Shown here piece after piece: positions 5,524-13,455 of a stretch of 33,425 bases of DNA. This stretch comes from a virus. Under the pieces are notes generated by a model. It did no database searches. It saw nothing but the letters and a program-made list of their open reading frames with translations, and had not been told where the DNA came from. The position numbers and the translations under genes were made by a program. Within the stretch, counting starts at the first letter, position 1; the number at the start of each line of letters is the position of its first letter. The stretch is taken from positions 1 to 33,425 of the IMG/VR virus record IMGVR_UViG_3300035698_020136. The stretch is one strand, 5' to 3'.

Positions 5524-6381
5524 ATGAGCAATGAAGTATTTGATTATTATGAGCTTAATATTAGACTGAGAGAGCCTATGCTAGGAACTAACGCAGGTTC
5601 GGATATTATGCATGAGCATGTAATTAAGGTGTCTCGAGATAGAATAATTCAAGCCAATAAGCAGCAAAATAAAATATCTAAAGCTCTCCAAAAGTACAAG
5701 GGAGTGTCCATCACCCATAAAAAAGAAATCGAAGAACTTCAAGGTATTCTAAGAACTAAACAAGAACAGTTATGTGTACAAGAAGATATACCAGAAGATA
5801 TAGAATCTATATTGATCTATGCTAAAGAGTTAGATGAAAGACTGAAAGAAGAAAAGTCTGATGTCCAGAAGGCTACAGTATTTATGAGATCACTAGAAGG
5901 AGAGATTGGTATATCTAGTCATATGCTTCTTGGAAACTTCAAATCAATTATGGCTAATGTGATAAATGGTGGAAATAAGACTATACTTAAATCTAAAGTA
6001 CAAATGGGTGAAGCACTATCAATGGATATAAAATTCTGTGAACCATTTTTAATAGCTTCAAATGATATTGAGAGAAACCCTGATAAAACAGCAAAGCTAA
6101 ATATACGTCCTATTAGATTCAATAGGATGGGAGTGACTGTAACAGCTATAGCTAGTTCTGAACAATTACCATCCGGTACTAAGTTTAAAACAACTATGAG
6201 ATTGAGAAAAGATTCTAAACTAAATTCTCAAGATAACCTAGAGTTTATATTGGCTCATGGTAAATCAATTGGTCTTGGAGCATTTAGAAACTCTAATCAT
6301 TATGGATCCTATGACTTTAAACTCAAGAAGTTAAATGATTATGCTGAAAAAGTTGAAGGTTCAGAAGACGGTTGGTTATAG
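5524..6381 (+). CDS. Conserved phage protein of unknown function (LxEPMLGT ... GxGxFRN type)
   Basis: The 285 residues start with YYELNIRLREPMLGTNAGS, resembling a widespread uncharacterised phage and prophage family whose members open with a strand and an LLGT-type motif. A coiled-coil or helical insert spans about residues 40-125. The C-terminal part has NIRPIRFNRMGV, then SGTKFKTTMRLR, then GKSIGLGAFRNSNHYGSYDF (248-265), a glycine-rich end loop reminiscent of RAMP-like ferredoxin folds. The function is not known to me, and the RAMP likeness is only a shape impression. It follows a terminator and has a good GAAGGAGA ribosome site, so it probably has its own promoter in the T-rich leader at 5433-5510. 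Confidence 0.7.
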   Translation: MSNEVFDYYELNIRLREPMLGTNAGSDIMHEHVIKVSRDRIIQANKQQNKISKALQKYKGVSITHKKEIEELQGILRTKQEQLCVQEDIPEDIESILIYAKELDERLKEEKSDVQKATVFMRSLEGEIGISSHMLLGNFKSIMANVINGGNKTILKSKVQMGEALSMDIKFCEPFLIASNDIERNPDKTAKLNIRPIRFNRMGVTVTAIASSEQLPSGTKFKTTMRLRKDSKLNSQDNLEFILAHGKSIGLGAFRNSNHYGSYDFKLKKLNDYAEKVEGSEDGWL

Positions 6382-6564
6382 ATAAAACAACTAACTAAGT
6401 GTTATCCTGGACACTAAAAAAGCTGCAGGATTATATATAATCATAAGTGGATTGGTACTTTATTAAATTGTCTGATAGCATAGCCTTATAAACTTAAATG
6501 GCGGTAAATATAGGACATTGTCAATTAGAGTCACAAGTAAAGCTAGGAAGATGAGGTAATAAGT

Positions 6565-6593
6565 TTGACAAGATAAATATGTAGCTTAATTAT
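6565..6593 (+). promoter_or_regulatory. Promoter-like sequence inside the gene-free region
   Basis: A perfect TTGACA (6565-6570) is followed after 17 bases by AATTAT (6588-6593, 4 of 6). A start near 6600 would give a transcript with about 370 untranslated bases before the gene at 6974. The -10 is poor and the region is AT-rich. Confidence 0.4.
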
Positions 6594-6926
6594 AAATGTG
6601 GAGTAGCAGTTATATTGGATGAAACAAGGCAAGATGTTATCACAGCAATATGAAGTATAGCTAGATTACTTAAGGGTTAAGTTATGTTTTGTGTTTTTAT
6701 ATATGATGAGATGAGAGTGTACTTAAGTTTTATTAGTTTATTTGGCTGTGATGTTGTATTGAAATAGCTATAGTAACTGGTGAAGTAATATCCTTTTAAG
6801 TTTAGCTACAGTATAGTTTAGTAAAGTTAGATGTTGTGAGAGTACACTTGAGTAAGTTAGATAATGTTGGAGCATAGTGAAGTAAACCTATCTTAGATAA
6901 ATACACTAGTCTGGTTTAGTGGAGTG

Positions 6927-6945
6927 GGGTCTTTTTCACAGACCC
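6927..6945 (+). other. Hairpin 28 bases upstream of the next gene
   Basis: GGGTCT (6927-6932) pairs perfectly with AGACCC (6940-6945) around a TTTTCAC loop. No T run follows, so it is not a typical terminator. It could protect the 5' end of a processed message or mark the end of an RNA. Confidence 0.45.
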
Positions 6946-6973
6946 TTAAACAAAAGTAATAGGAAAGCCAAGG

Positions 6974-7396
6974 ATGGGAAAAAAGAAGAAGAGATGGCAG
7001 CCTGTCTCAATAAAAGGACTTATTGCAGACAAACGCTATGATATGTTACTGGCTATAGAGCTGGGCAAAGAGATTCACTATCCTAATAAAAGGATAAACA
7101 CACTCTTTGGTCAGTTCGCCTTATTATACGAACTCCTTCCCCCATTTGACCTAAATGCCGAAATGATATTAGATAACAAACTCAGAAACTACTTCAAGAA
7201 GTTCCTCATAATAGATAAGAAGAAGAGTAAAGAGGACATTCCTGTACAATTACTTGGTCAAGCCCATGTATTCTTAGAAAGGTATTCAAACAGATTCTAT
7301 TTAATTAACACTAACAATAAACTATACTTATTGGATGAAAAGGAGAAGGAAGATGACAATCTTATTGGTTTTGATTGGGATGGTTTTAACTACTAA
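6974..7396 (+). CDS. Unknown protein, 140 residues
   Basis: The protein starts with a very basic stretch (GKKKKRWQ), has a hydrophobic middle (FGQFALLYELLPPFDL, about residues 45-60) and a charged C-terminus ending DWDGFNY. No membrane segment or catalytic motif is clear and I recognise no family. An AGGAAAG and AAGG pair precedes the ATG. Its last 44 bases overlap the next gene, so the two are probably co-translated. It begins a run of small genes of unknown role leading to the terminase. Confidence 0.6.
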   Translation: MGKKKKRWQPVSIKGLIADKRYDMLLAIELGKEIHYPNKRINTLFGQFALLYELLPPFDLNAEMILDNKLRNYFKKFLIIDKKKSKEDIPVQLLGQAHVFLERYSNRFYLINTNNKLYLLDEKEKEDDNLIGFDWDGFNY

Positions 7397-7736
7397 CATT
7401 ACCTGGGCACTGATTTGGTACTATAGAAAGACTAAAACTTTAGAGTATAAAATAAAGAGCTTTGTTAGGAAAGAGAAGATTGCGCCTCGTATTGGAAAAG
7501 ATAAGATACGGGTATCTGAAGATAAGCTTATACAATTGTTCTTAAGATGTAGAAATGAGGAATTAAGAGAGCACCTAAGAACTGACTGGGGTAGATCTGA
7601 AGCTTTATCCCATTTTAATAAATTACTGAAGAAGGAAGATGACCTATACATACTTAACTTTGAGAATAAGTATTTATCAAGTCCAGCTCCGGTAGCTCCT
7701 CCAATTTCAGAAGATGATGACTTACAAATAATTTAA
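7353..7736 (+). CDS. Small protein with one N-terminal membrane segment
   Basis: I start this at 7353 rather than at the in-frame ATG at 7335, because AAGGAGAAGGA (7340-7350) lies at the right distance only for 7353. The 127-residue product begins with a hydrophobic segment of about 22 residues (TILLVLIGMVLTTNITWALI), then a basic cytoplasmic-type region (WYYRKTK, KIKSFVRKEK), a helical middle and a Pro/Asp-rich tail. By topology it should sit in the inner membrane with its bulk in the cytoplasm. It is not an obvious holin or spanin. Role unknown. Confidence 0.62.
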   Translation: MTILLVLIGMVLTTNITWALIWYYRKTKTLEYKIKSFVRKEKIAPRIGKDKIRVSEDKLIQLFLRCRNEELREHLRTDWGRSEALSHFNKLLKKEDDLYILNFENKYLSSPAPVAPPISEDDDLQII

Positions 7737-7761
7737 TATACTAGTAATATATAATAACTGA

Positions 7762-7784
7762 GTAGATTACCTTTTGGCATCTAC
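7762..7784 (+). other. Intercistronic hairpin with loop TACCTTTTGGC (copy 1)
   Basis: GTAGAT (7762-7767) pairs with ATCTAC (7779-7784) around an 11-base loop. The loop is shared, with one base change, by the hairpin at 13456-13478, while the stem differs and keeps pairing. It lies 31 bases upstream of the gene at 7815. Within the loop CC and GG could add two inner pairs. Confidence 0.6.
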
Positions 7785-7814
7785 CTAATTAACTTACCTA
7801 AAGGATGGTTAACG

Positions 7815-8081
7815 ATGGAATTAAAAAAAATGAAGTTAGACTTCACAGATCTAACACAAGCCGAACTCCGAGCTTATCAAGAAATCTTCGTATCAACAAT
7901 CAGTAAACTTAAGCATGGTTTATTTAATGCCGAGGCAGCTTTAGGACTCCAAAGTAGTCTTATGTTGCTGGGAGAGTTTCATCACCAAACATCAAACAAG
8001 CTAAAGGATATTGCAGCACAACTTGAAGATATAGCTATTAATACTGATGTGACCTTAGGGAATGAAGATGAAACTAACTAA
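7815..8081 (+). CDS. Small helical protein, unknown function
   Basis: The 88-residue protein reads as two or three amphipathic helices (QAELRAYQEIFVSTISKLKH, then AALGLQSSLMLLGEF, then NKLKDIAAQLEDIA) with a short acidic end, a pattern that suggests an oligomer. No family recognised. It follows an 80-base intercistronic stretch containing the shared hairpin, so its expression may be set separately from the genes before it. Its end overlaps the next gene by 20 bases. Confidence 0.6.
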   Translation: MELKKMKLDFTDLTQAELRAYQEIFVSTISKLKHGLFNAEAALGLQSSLMLLGEFHHQTSNKLKDIAAQLEDIAINTDVTLGNEDETN

Positions 8082-8379
8082 AGATGATGCCTATAATTTA
8101 TCTTGTCTTAAATTATATGAGATGGGTGCCTGGACTAGTGAGAGGTGTTTAGAGTCAATAGTTTGGAAGGTTAAGACAAAAAGAGCTAGGGAAAGATATA
8201 TAAAGAGGATGATCCAACTTTTAGCAGATGTGGATAATGCTTACCCCACCCTCATAGAAAACAGTTTTAAAAACAATATTCAACCAACTATAAATGAGTT
8301 GGAGGAGATTAAAAATGGAAGAAAAGAAAAAAGCACCAAAGAAAATAGCACCAAAGAAAATAGCACCAAAGAAAATTGA
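8062..8379 (+). CDS. Small basic protein with STKEN repeats
   Basis: The 105-residue product is helical and basic (VKTKRARERYIKRM). It ends in three copies of the pentapeptide STKEN, encoded by a 15-bp tandem repeat that is read in a different frame by the next gene. ATG codons at 8062 and 8068 are both possible; AGGGAATG sits closer to ideal for 8068. The gene overlaps its upstream neighbour by 20 bases and the downstream one by 65. No family recognised. Confidence 0.58.
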   Translation: MKMKLTKDDAYNLSCLKLYEMGAWTSERCLESIVWKVKTKRARERYIKRMIQLLADVDNAYPTLIENSFKNNIQPTINELEEIKNGRKEKSTKENSTKENSTKEN

Positions 8380-8566
8380 TCTATCTACTTGTGAGAAATC
8401 ATTTACAGTAACCAATGATAAAGAAGGTTGGTATTTTGTAACTAACTATATTCAAGGTAACGAATTGGTTAAGAAAGAGAAGATTGGTCCAACTATGAGA
8501 GCCGTGGTGATTGATGAGTTTAAGATAGAAGCTCAACGTCACATTGAAAAAATGGAAACCATTTAG
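8315..8566 (+). CDS. Small basic protein with APKKI repeats
   Basis: I start at 8315 because GGAGGAG (8301-8307) is correctly placed; an in-frame ATG at 8294 lies upstream of that site. The 83-residue product has three APKKI repeats at residues 7-21, a Lys/Pro tail like those that bind DNA. It is followed by a compact alpha/beta part (KSFTVTNDKEGWYFVTNYIQG, then KEKIGPTMRAVVIDEFKIEA). The repeat region is shared in another frame with the upstream gene. Function unknown; nucleic-acid binding is plausible from charge only. Confidence 0.62.
   Translation: MEEKKKAPKKIAPKKIAPKKIDLSTCEKSFTVTNDKEGWYFVTNYIQGNELVKKEKIGPTMRAVVIDEFKIEAQRHIEKMETI
8332..8376 (+). repeat. Three exact tandem copies of a 15-bp unit, read in two frames
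   Basis: AGCACCAAAGAAAAT occurs three times in a row (8332-8346, 8347-8361, 8362-8376). Because 15 is a multiple of three, gain or loss of units keeps both overlapping genes in frame. One frame gives STKEN units and the other APKKI units. Confidence 0.9.
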
Positions 8567-8574
8567 GAGTAAAT

Positions 8575-8913
8575 ATGATAGGACTAATTATTATAGGACT
8601 AACTATAATCAGCACAGTAATACTTATATCTATAACAGCTTATAAGATATTTGAGATGTATTTTAAGAGTAAGCAAGAATCTAACAATACCCTCTCAGGT
8701 ATAGTTATCCAGAGTATGGTTGAGCTTAAAAAGATTGTAGCCATAACTCATCCCATTGAACCTGACTTAAATGATAAGTTTAAGAAAGATCTTAAAAGGA
8801 TTGAAGCTAATCTACTTAATGTTTCTGAAATGGAAAATGATATAAAAGATCTTAAGTCTAAGTCAGCTACTTATAACGTAGCTAAAGCATTCACCCCAAG
8901 ACGGAAAAGCTAA
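8575..8913 (+). CDS. Small membrane-anchored coiled-coil protein
   Basis: The 112 residues open with a strongly hydrophobic segment (IGLIIIGLTIISTVILISITAY, residues 2-23). A helical, charged part follows (FKKDLKRIEANLLNVSEMENDIKDLKSK, about 68-95) that should form a coiled coil, and the tail is basic (TPRRKS). The topology is inner-membrane anchor plus soluble helix, as seen in spanin-like or phage membrane accessory proteins, but the position before the terminase is not typical for lysis genes. Its stop overlaps the next ATG by one base (TAATG). Confidence 0.62.
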   Translation: MIGLIIIGLTIISTVILISITAYKIFEMYFKSKQESNNTLSGIVIQSMVELKKIVAITHPIEPDLNDKFKKDLKRIEANLLNVSEMENDIKDLKSKSATYNVAKAFTPRRKS

Positions 8914-9224
8914 TGATATCAAAGAAAGTACTCAAGAAGTTATCAACACCAGAACTAGCTGAGTTAATCAGAAGTATCTATATGATAACTTATGGGACAG
9001 AGGGATTTAAGATAGAGCCCAATGACTCTCCTTGGGCTTGTATGGTGCTTAGTAATGTATCTATAAGATTTAACGCTGTACTAGAACCTCTCTTTGATGC
9101 TTTTGAAGAAAGACCTATAGATGAAAAAGCTCAATTTTATAAGCATGGTAAATTCTGTATAGACTCCTCAAAAAGAAATTTTGAAAACTCTAAGCTATGG
9201 GAAGACAAAGTTTGCTATGGATAA
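8913..9224 (+). CDS. Unknown protein, 103 residues
   Basis: The product begins with a basic helix (SKKVLKKLSTPELAELIRSIY), followed by a mixed hydrophobic region with SPWACMVLSNVSIRF and LEPLFDAFEERP, and three cysteines. No motif identifies a function. The start overlaps the preceding stop as ATGA-type coupling, and its end overlaps the next gene by 8 bases, so the whole 7815-9537 run appears translationally coupled. It could be a minor packaging or accessory factor by position only. Confidence 0.58.
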   Translation: MISKKVLKKLSTPELAELIRSIYMITYGTEGFKIEPNDSPWACMVLSNVSIRFNAVLEPLFDAFEERPIDEKAQFYKHGKFCIDSSKRNFENSKLWEDKVCYG

Positions 9225-9537
9225 TTCTACACTAAATCTAGTCAACATTGAAATTACTGCTCTAAAAGTTAAACAGAAGATAAAGTCTCTAGATATTATA
9301 GAGATGAAGAAACTAGAGTCTTTAATTAGGATGAGAAAGGATATTATAACAACTCCTGAAGTAAAGGATGTCTATGAGGAGGTAGACGAAGAGATATTTA
9401 CTGACGAGGAGATATTACAGTTTTTAGCCGAGAGGAAGGCTTCTATAAATGAGCAAGTTAAAGAAGAAAAAGTCAAATCTAAGGCTTCAAAGAAAAAGAC
9501 AAACAAAAAGGCAAAGAAAAAAATATCTAAAAGATAA
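9217..9537 (+). CDS. Small acidic/Lys-tailed protein upstream of the terminase, candidate small terminase
   Basis: The ATG at 9217 gives 106 residues; a longer reading begins only with TTG at 9181. The N-terminal half is helical (NIEITALKVKQKIKSLDIIEMKKLESLIRMRK). The middle is acidic (EEVDEEIFTDEEI), and the tail is almost entirely Lys, Ser, Ala and Arg. Its last 89 bases are also the start of the large terminase in another frame. Position directly before the large subunit, small size and a charged tail fit a small terminase subunit, but I see no HTH, so this is a weak call. Confidence 0.55.
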   Translation: MDNSTLNLVNIEITALKVKQKIKSLDIIEMKKLESLIRMRKDIITTPEVKDVYEEVDEEIFTDEEILQFLAERKASINEQVKEEKVKSKASKKKTNKKAKKKISKR

Positions 9538-10981
9538 CCCTAACTTTGCTGTACAGTTAGCTTGGAAACGAGGTCTTCTTCTATATAAGCTTCAAGATCA
9601 TCAATATTCTTTATATAATATTTTTGAGTCAGCTATAGCTATTAAAACTGTAGTCAATGCTTCAAGACGATGGGGAAAGACAACTGTAGCTTTACTATAT
9701 GCTATTATCTATGCCTTAAAGCATCCAGGTTCTGAGATTAAGATTGCTACCAAAACTCAGAAAGCTCTTAAGAAAACAATGCTACCTATATGGAGGATGC
9801 TTTTAGAAGATGCTCCCGTAAAATATAAACCTAAATGGTCAAGTAAAGAGGATTGCTTTCTATTTCATAATAACTCTAGACTACATATCCATGGTACAGA
9901 CAATCAAAGGCATGATGGTTTAAGAGGTCAAAGGTGTGATTTGGGGATAGTAGATGAGGGATCCTTCTGTTCAGATTTAAGATATATTGTACAGTCTATC
10001 TTATTACCTCAAACACTTACTTGCGGTGGTAAAATAATCATACTCTCCACACCAGAACAAAAAGCTACCCAATCCGGAGAAGAGTTTAAGGATTTTTGTT
10101 TAGAAGCTAAAAGAAAAGGATCTTATTTTTGTAGAGATATTTACTCTAATACATTCATTACTGAAAAAACAATAAAGCTATATAAAGATGAATGTGGTGG
10201 AGAAGATTCTATTGAATGGCAGGTAGAATATCTATGTAGGTTTAAGATAGATCCTGAAAAAGCAATCGTACCTGAATGGCGATCTGATAAAATGGTGATA
10301 GATGAATCATTTAATCCGGAGAGTAACCAATTCTTTAAATTCTACCATAAATATACATGTCTAGATCTAGGGGTAAAGAGAGACTGGACTTTTGGACTGT
10401 GCGGTTATTATGACTTTCAAGAAGCTACTCTATATGTATTAAATGAGTTTTATGTGAGAAATACAACTACGCCAGAAATTGCTAGGTTATTGAAGGAGGC
10501 TGAGTTGGAGACTTTTGGGAATCTCCCCATGTATAGAAGAGTATGTGACTCAGATAACCCTCAACTTGTAAATGACTTTGTCCATCTACATAAGATAGGA
10601 ATTTCGGCTACAGATAAAACAACTTTAGAAGCTATGATCAATACCATGAGGATGATGGTTGGTGGAAACCAAGTGAAAGTACACCCTAGATGTGACTTTC
10701 TAATAAAAACGATGGAAAACGGTGTCTGGTCTGACAGCGTGGCTGGAAAACTACACAAAGACTTTGGTAGGACTAAAGAATTAGGTCATATGGATGCAAT
10801 TGCAGCACTCATGTATTTATGCAGAAATCTTAATAAAACAACTAATCCAGTTCCAACAACTTATGGCTTAAATCTCACTAATACACTTATATCTAACAAC
10901 GTAATAGAGTCACATAACAAAAAACAATTTAAAAAAGCATTTTTGACTCCATCAAAGAGAAGCAAAAAGCGATCCAAATAA
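9449..10981 (+). CDS. terL: Terminase large subunit
   Basis: The packaging motor is recognisable in all parts. Walker A is ASRRWGKTT (residues 71-79) and Walker B is LGIVDEGSF with Asp169 and catalytic Glu170. A coupling motif ILSTPEQK is at about 198-205. The RNase H-like nuclease has Asp306 in CLDLGVKRDW, an acidic VCDSDNP and a final HMDAIAALMYL. The 510-residue length is normal. It would translocate DNA into the prohead and cut it. The first 25 residues are very basic and are read from the same DNA as the Lys-rich tail of the gene before; AGGAAGG precedes this ATG and no later ATG would keep Walker A in a sensible place. The portal follows 16 bases downstream. Confidence 0.96.
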   Translation: MSKLKKKKSNLRLQRKRQTKRQRKKYLKDNPNFAVQLAWKRGLLLYKLQDHQYSLYNIFESAIAIKTVVNASRRWGKTTVALLYAIIYALKHPGSEIKIATKTQKALKKTMLPIWRMLLEDAPVKYKPKWSSKEDCFLFHNNSRLHIHGTDNQRHDGLRGQRCDLGIVDEGSFCSDLRYIVQSILLPQTLTCGGKIIILSTPEQKATQSGEEFKDFCLEAKRKGSYFCRDIYSNTFITEKTIKLYKDECGGEDSIEWQVEYLCRFKIDPEKAIVPEWRSDKMVIDESFNPESNQFFKFYHKYTCLDLGVKRDWTFGLCGYYDFQEATLYVLNEFYVRNTTTPEIARLLKEAELETFGNLPMYRRVCDSDNPQLVNDFVHLHKIGISATDKTTLEAMINTMRMMVGGNQVKVHPRCDFLIKTMENGVWSDSVAGKLHKDFGRTKELGHMDAIAALMYLCRNLNKTTNPVPTTYGLNLTNTLISNNVIESHNKKQFKKAFLTPSKRSKKRSK

Positions 10982-10997
10982 ATAAGGAGCATTATAT

Positions 10998-12992
10998 ATG
11001 TCAGACAATTTATACTTTGCTAAAAAACCGGTTGAAGAGATTGGTTCAGAATTGATGGATAAAGTTGATGAGTACTACGAATACTTAATTAGATCTGGTG
11101 TCTCAACTATGTGGAAAAACTCCTATAATCAATTTTATGAGGCTAGAGAATCTCAAGGGGAGTTATATAGATCTGGTGATCATGGTGAATATCTTAACAT
11201 GCCAGCCAACCACTATAAGTCTTTGTTAAACCACATAAAAGTGTTAACCACTAACCAACGTCCAGCTTTAAAACCTAGAGCAGTAAATACAGATACTAAA
11301 TCCACAGCAGCTTGTAAGTTAGCTACATCTCTTCTTGATTATTATATGAGAGAACAAAAGATAGAGCAGGAGCTCAAGACAGCTGTAGATTATGGCTTGA
11401 AATACGGTGAGGGGTTCTTGGCTGTAACTTGGGATATGGCTATAGGTGAAGATTATGGTGTAAACCCAGAAACCGATGTCTTAATGAAATCTGGTGATCT
11501 TGTAGTAAAAACATATCTCCCTCACTTTATGGTGAGAGATTATCATAACATGAATTCTAGAGATAATCTTTGGTATGTGATGGTTGACTTTGTGAATAAA
11601 TACGAACTTGCTGCCAAATATCCTGATATGGCAGAAGATATTGAAGATACTTTCATGGATGAAAATATCTTCATTAACATAAATAGCTTTTATGCTGGAG
11701 ACTTTAATGAGTCTGAGATTATCCCACTATATACTTTCATACACAAAAGATCAGCCGCAATGCCTGAGGGAAGAGAGACTATTTTTATTGATGATAAGAT
11801 AATCTTAAGTGATGGACCTTTACCTTATAAATATTGTCCAATATATAGACTAGCTCCAGAAGAGCAGGACTTTTGTCAATTTGGTTATACGGTAGCTTTT
11901 GATATCCTAGCAATCCAAGAAGCAATAACAGCTTTATATTCTTGTGTAACAACTAACCAATCAACATTTGCAGTACAATCTATATTAATCCCAAGAGGAT
12001 TTAATATCTCTGTGGATTCATTGACGGGTGGACTTAACTTGATAGAGTATGATCCAGGAATGGGTAAGCCCGAGCCAATTAACCTAACGTTAACAGCTCC
12101 AGAAGTATTTAATTTTATTAAACAACTTGAGCAATTAATGCAGATGTTATCAGGGATATCTGATGTAAATAGAGGAATGGTACCACCTAATATTAAATCA
12201 GGTAATGCTTTAGCTCTATTAGCCTCACAAGCAATTGAATTTAACTCCGGACTTCAGCAATCTTATGTTGAACTTTTAGAAGGTGTCGGCTCAGCTATGA
12301 TCTATACACTTAAAGATTATGCTAAGGTACCTAGAGTTGCTACAATTACTGGTAAATATAATCAATCTTACCTGAAAGAGTTTTCAGGTAATGATCTACA
12401 ACTTGTAAATAGAGTCCAAGTAGATGTTGCTAACCCACTCACTAAAACACTTGCTGGTAAAGTACAACTCGCTGATTCAATGGTTGAACGTGGTTGGATT
12501 AAGAATCCTCAACAATATGAGATGGTTTTAGAAACGGGTAACTTAGATTATGCTGATGAAGCAGATATCAAAGAACTATACCAGATGAGAAGTGAAAATG
12601 AGATGATGATGAATGGGGAAAAGTCTATAGCTATAATCACAGATTCCCATCTACAACATATCCAAGAACACAAGTCAGTGTTAGCTAGTCCAGAAGCTAG
12701 AAAGGATCCTATAGTTGTACAAGCTGTAGTTGATCATATGATGGAACATATAGAACTTCTAAGAACTGGTGATTCTATATTATTACAAAGTCTAGGACAA
12801 CAACCAGTAGCTCCCACGCCAGAAGCTCCCCCGCAACAACCTCAGAGAGGACCAGGTACTCCAGCCCCAGCAGCAGCTAATATATCACCTCCATCTCCAG
12901 TAACTGAAATGGCTGCAGAAACTAATATGCCTAGTATGCCTACTAACCCATTATCTGGTAATAAATTTAACAATGAGACCGGTGGTTTGTAA
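10998..12992 (+). CDS. Portal protein
   Basis: The size (664 residues), position after the large terminase and sequence style fit the dodecameric portal of podovirus-type phages. An N-terminal helical part has YNQFYEARESQGE and LNHIKVLTTNQRPALKPRA. A long alpha/beta wing follows, then a central helix region (EVFNFIKQLEQLMQMLSGISDVNRG, about 365-390) matching the crown or stem of portals. The C-terminus is rich in Pro, Gln and Ala (about 595-640) and probably flexible. TAAGGAG gives a strong ribosome site, and its stop overlaps the next ATG by one base. Confidence 0.9.
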   Translation: MSDNLYFAKKPVEEIGSELMDKVDEYYEYLIRSGVSTMWKNSYNQFYEARESQGELYRSGDHGEYLNMPANHYKSLLNHIKVLTTNQRPALKPRAVNTDTKSTAACKLATSLLDYYMREQKIEQELKTAVDYGLKYGEGFLAVTWDMAIGEDYGVNPETDVLMKSGDLVVKTYLPHFMVRDYHNMNSRDNLWYVMVDFVNKYELAAKYPDMAEDIEDTFMDENIFININSFYAGDFNESEIIPLYTFIHKRSAAMPEGRETIFIDDKIILSDGPLPYKYCPIYRLAPEEQDFCQFGYTVAFDILAIQEAITALYSCVTTNQSTFAVQSILIPRGFNISVDSLTGGLNLIEYDPGMGKPEPINLTLTAPEVFNFIKQLEQLMQMLSGISDVNRGMVPPNIKSGNALALLASQAIEFNSGLQQSYVELLEGVGSAMIYTLKDYAKVPRVATITGKYNQSYLKEFSGNDLQLVNRVQVDVANPLTKTLAGKVQLADSMVERGWIKNPQQYEMVLETGNLDYADEADIKELYQMRSENEMMMNGEKSIAIITDSHLQHIQEHKSVLASPEARKDPIVVQAVVDHMMEHIELLRTGDSILLQSLGQQPVAPTPEAPPQQPQRGPGTPAPAAANISPPSPVTEMAAETNMPSMPTNPLSGNKFNNETGGL

Positions 12993-13174
12993 TGGCTAAG
13001 ACTAGAGAAGATTATATAAGAGAAGCTAGAGAAAAAAAGGATGCTGTTCTTAAATCAAGAGCAGAAGCTGCCGTGTCTAGGAATGAACATATCCCTATAG
13101 CTAAATTTAAACAAGAACATTTGGATAAAGTAGAAGCTTTATACCTACAATTAAAACATAGGAAGGAGAAATAA
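12992..13174 (+). CDS. Small charged helical protein, unknown function
   Basis: The 60-residue protein is rich in Lys, Arg, Glu and Ala and predicted fully helical (TREDYIREAREKKDAVLKSRAEAA, split by NEHIPIAKFK). It overlaps the portal stop by one base (TAATG) and is followed after one base by the next gene, so it belongs to the head operon. It could be a short assembly or scaffold-like factor; I recognise no family. Confidence 0.6.
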   Translation: MAKTREDYIREAREKKDAVLKSRAEAAVSRNEHIPIAKFKQEHLDKVEALYLQLKHRKEK

Positions 13175-13175
13175 T

Positions 13176-13442
13176 ATGTCAATGCAAAATGGAAATGATG
13201 CTCTTAGCTTGAGCTATAATGAAACTAAACTAGGGTTCAGAACTCTTAGTGCTCATGATTTAGTAAACATGTTGATAGGTAACCTCGCCCTCGACTCTTT
13301 TGATGAGATCACAGTTACCTATGCTGCTTTAACAGATACTTTTCTTTTAAAGAAAGCAACTGCTGCTGTAGGTACAGCTGTAGTGACTTATTCCAGTGCT
13401 ACTAAAGAAGTAGCTTCTGGTGTAGCCTACACAGCTGCTTAA
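13176..13442 (+). CDS. Small probable virion protein, unknown
   Basis: The 88 residues are low in charge and rich in Ala, Thr, Val and Leu. Predicted strands at the C-terminus (FDEITVTYAALTDTFLLKKAT, then AVGTAVVTYSS) resemble small phage structural or decoration proteins. Two in-frame ATGs lie 6 bases apart (13176, 13182); GGAAGGAGA favours the first. It sits between portal and scaffold. No named family recognised. Confidence 0.58.
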   Translation: MSMQNGNDALSLSYNETKLGFRTLSAHDLVNMLIGNLALDSFDEITVTYAALTDTFLLKKATAAVGTAVVTYSSATKEVASGVAYTAA

Positions 13443-13455
13443 TAACTTAAACACA

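Larger units (their letters stand above)
6382..6973 (+). other. Gene-free region of about 590 bp, G-rich and C-poor, possible ncRNA or origin
   Basis: No frame on either strand stays open for a plausible gene, and TAG and TAA are dense. From about 6600 to 6930 the plus strand has far more G than C. It holds a perfect 14-bp palindrome (GATTATATATAATC, 6429-6442), a promoter-like pair at 6565-6593, imperfect direct repeats (AAGTTAGAT at about 6823 and again at about 6854; GAGAGTGTACTT near 6713 against GAGAGTACACTT near 6838) and a hairpin at 6927-6945. It may be an untranslated RNA, a long leader, or an origin of replication beside the replication genes. I see no tRNA. Confidence 0.5.

Noticed and set aside
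6382-6973. Degraded gene or tRNA cluster in the gene-free region
   Set aside because: No frame shows residual protein motifs, and I find no T-arm (GTTCRA) with paired acceptor ends.
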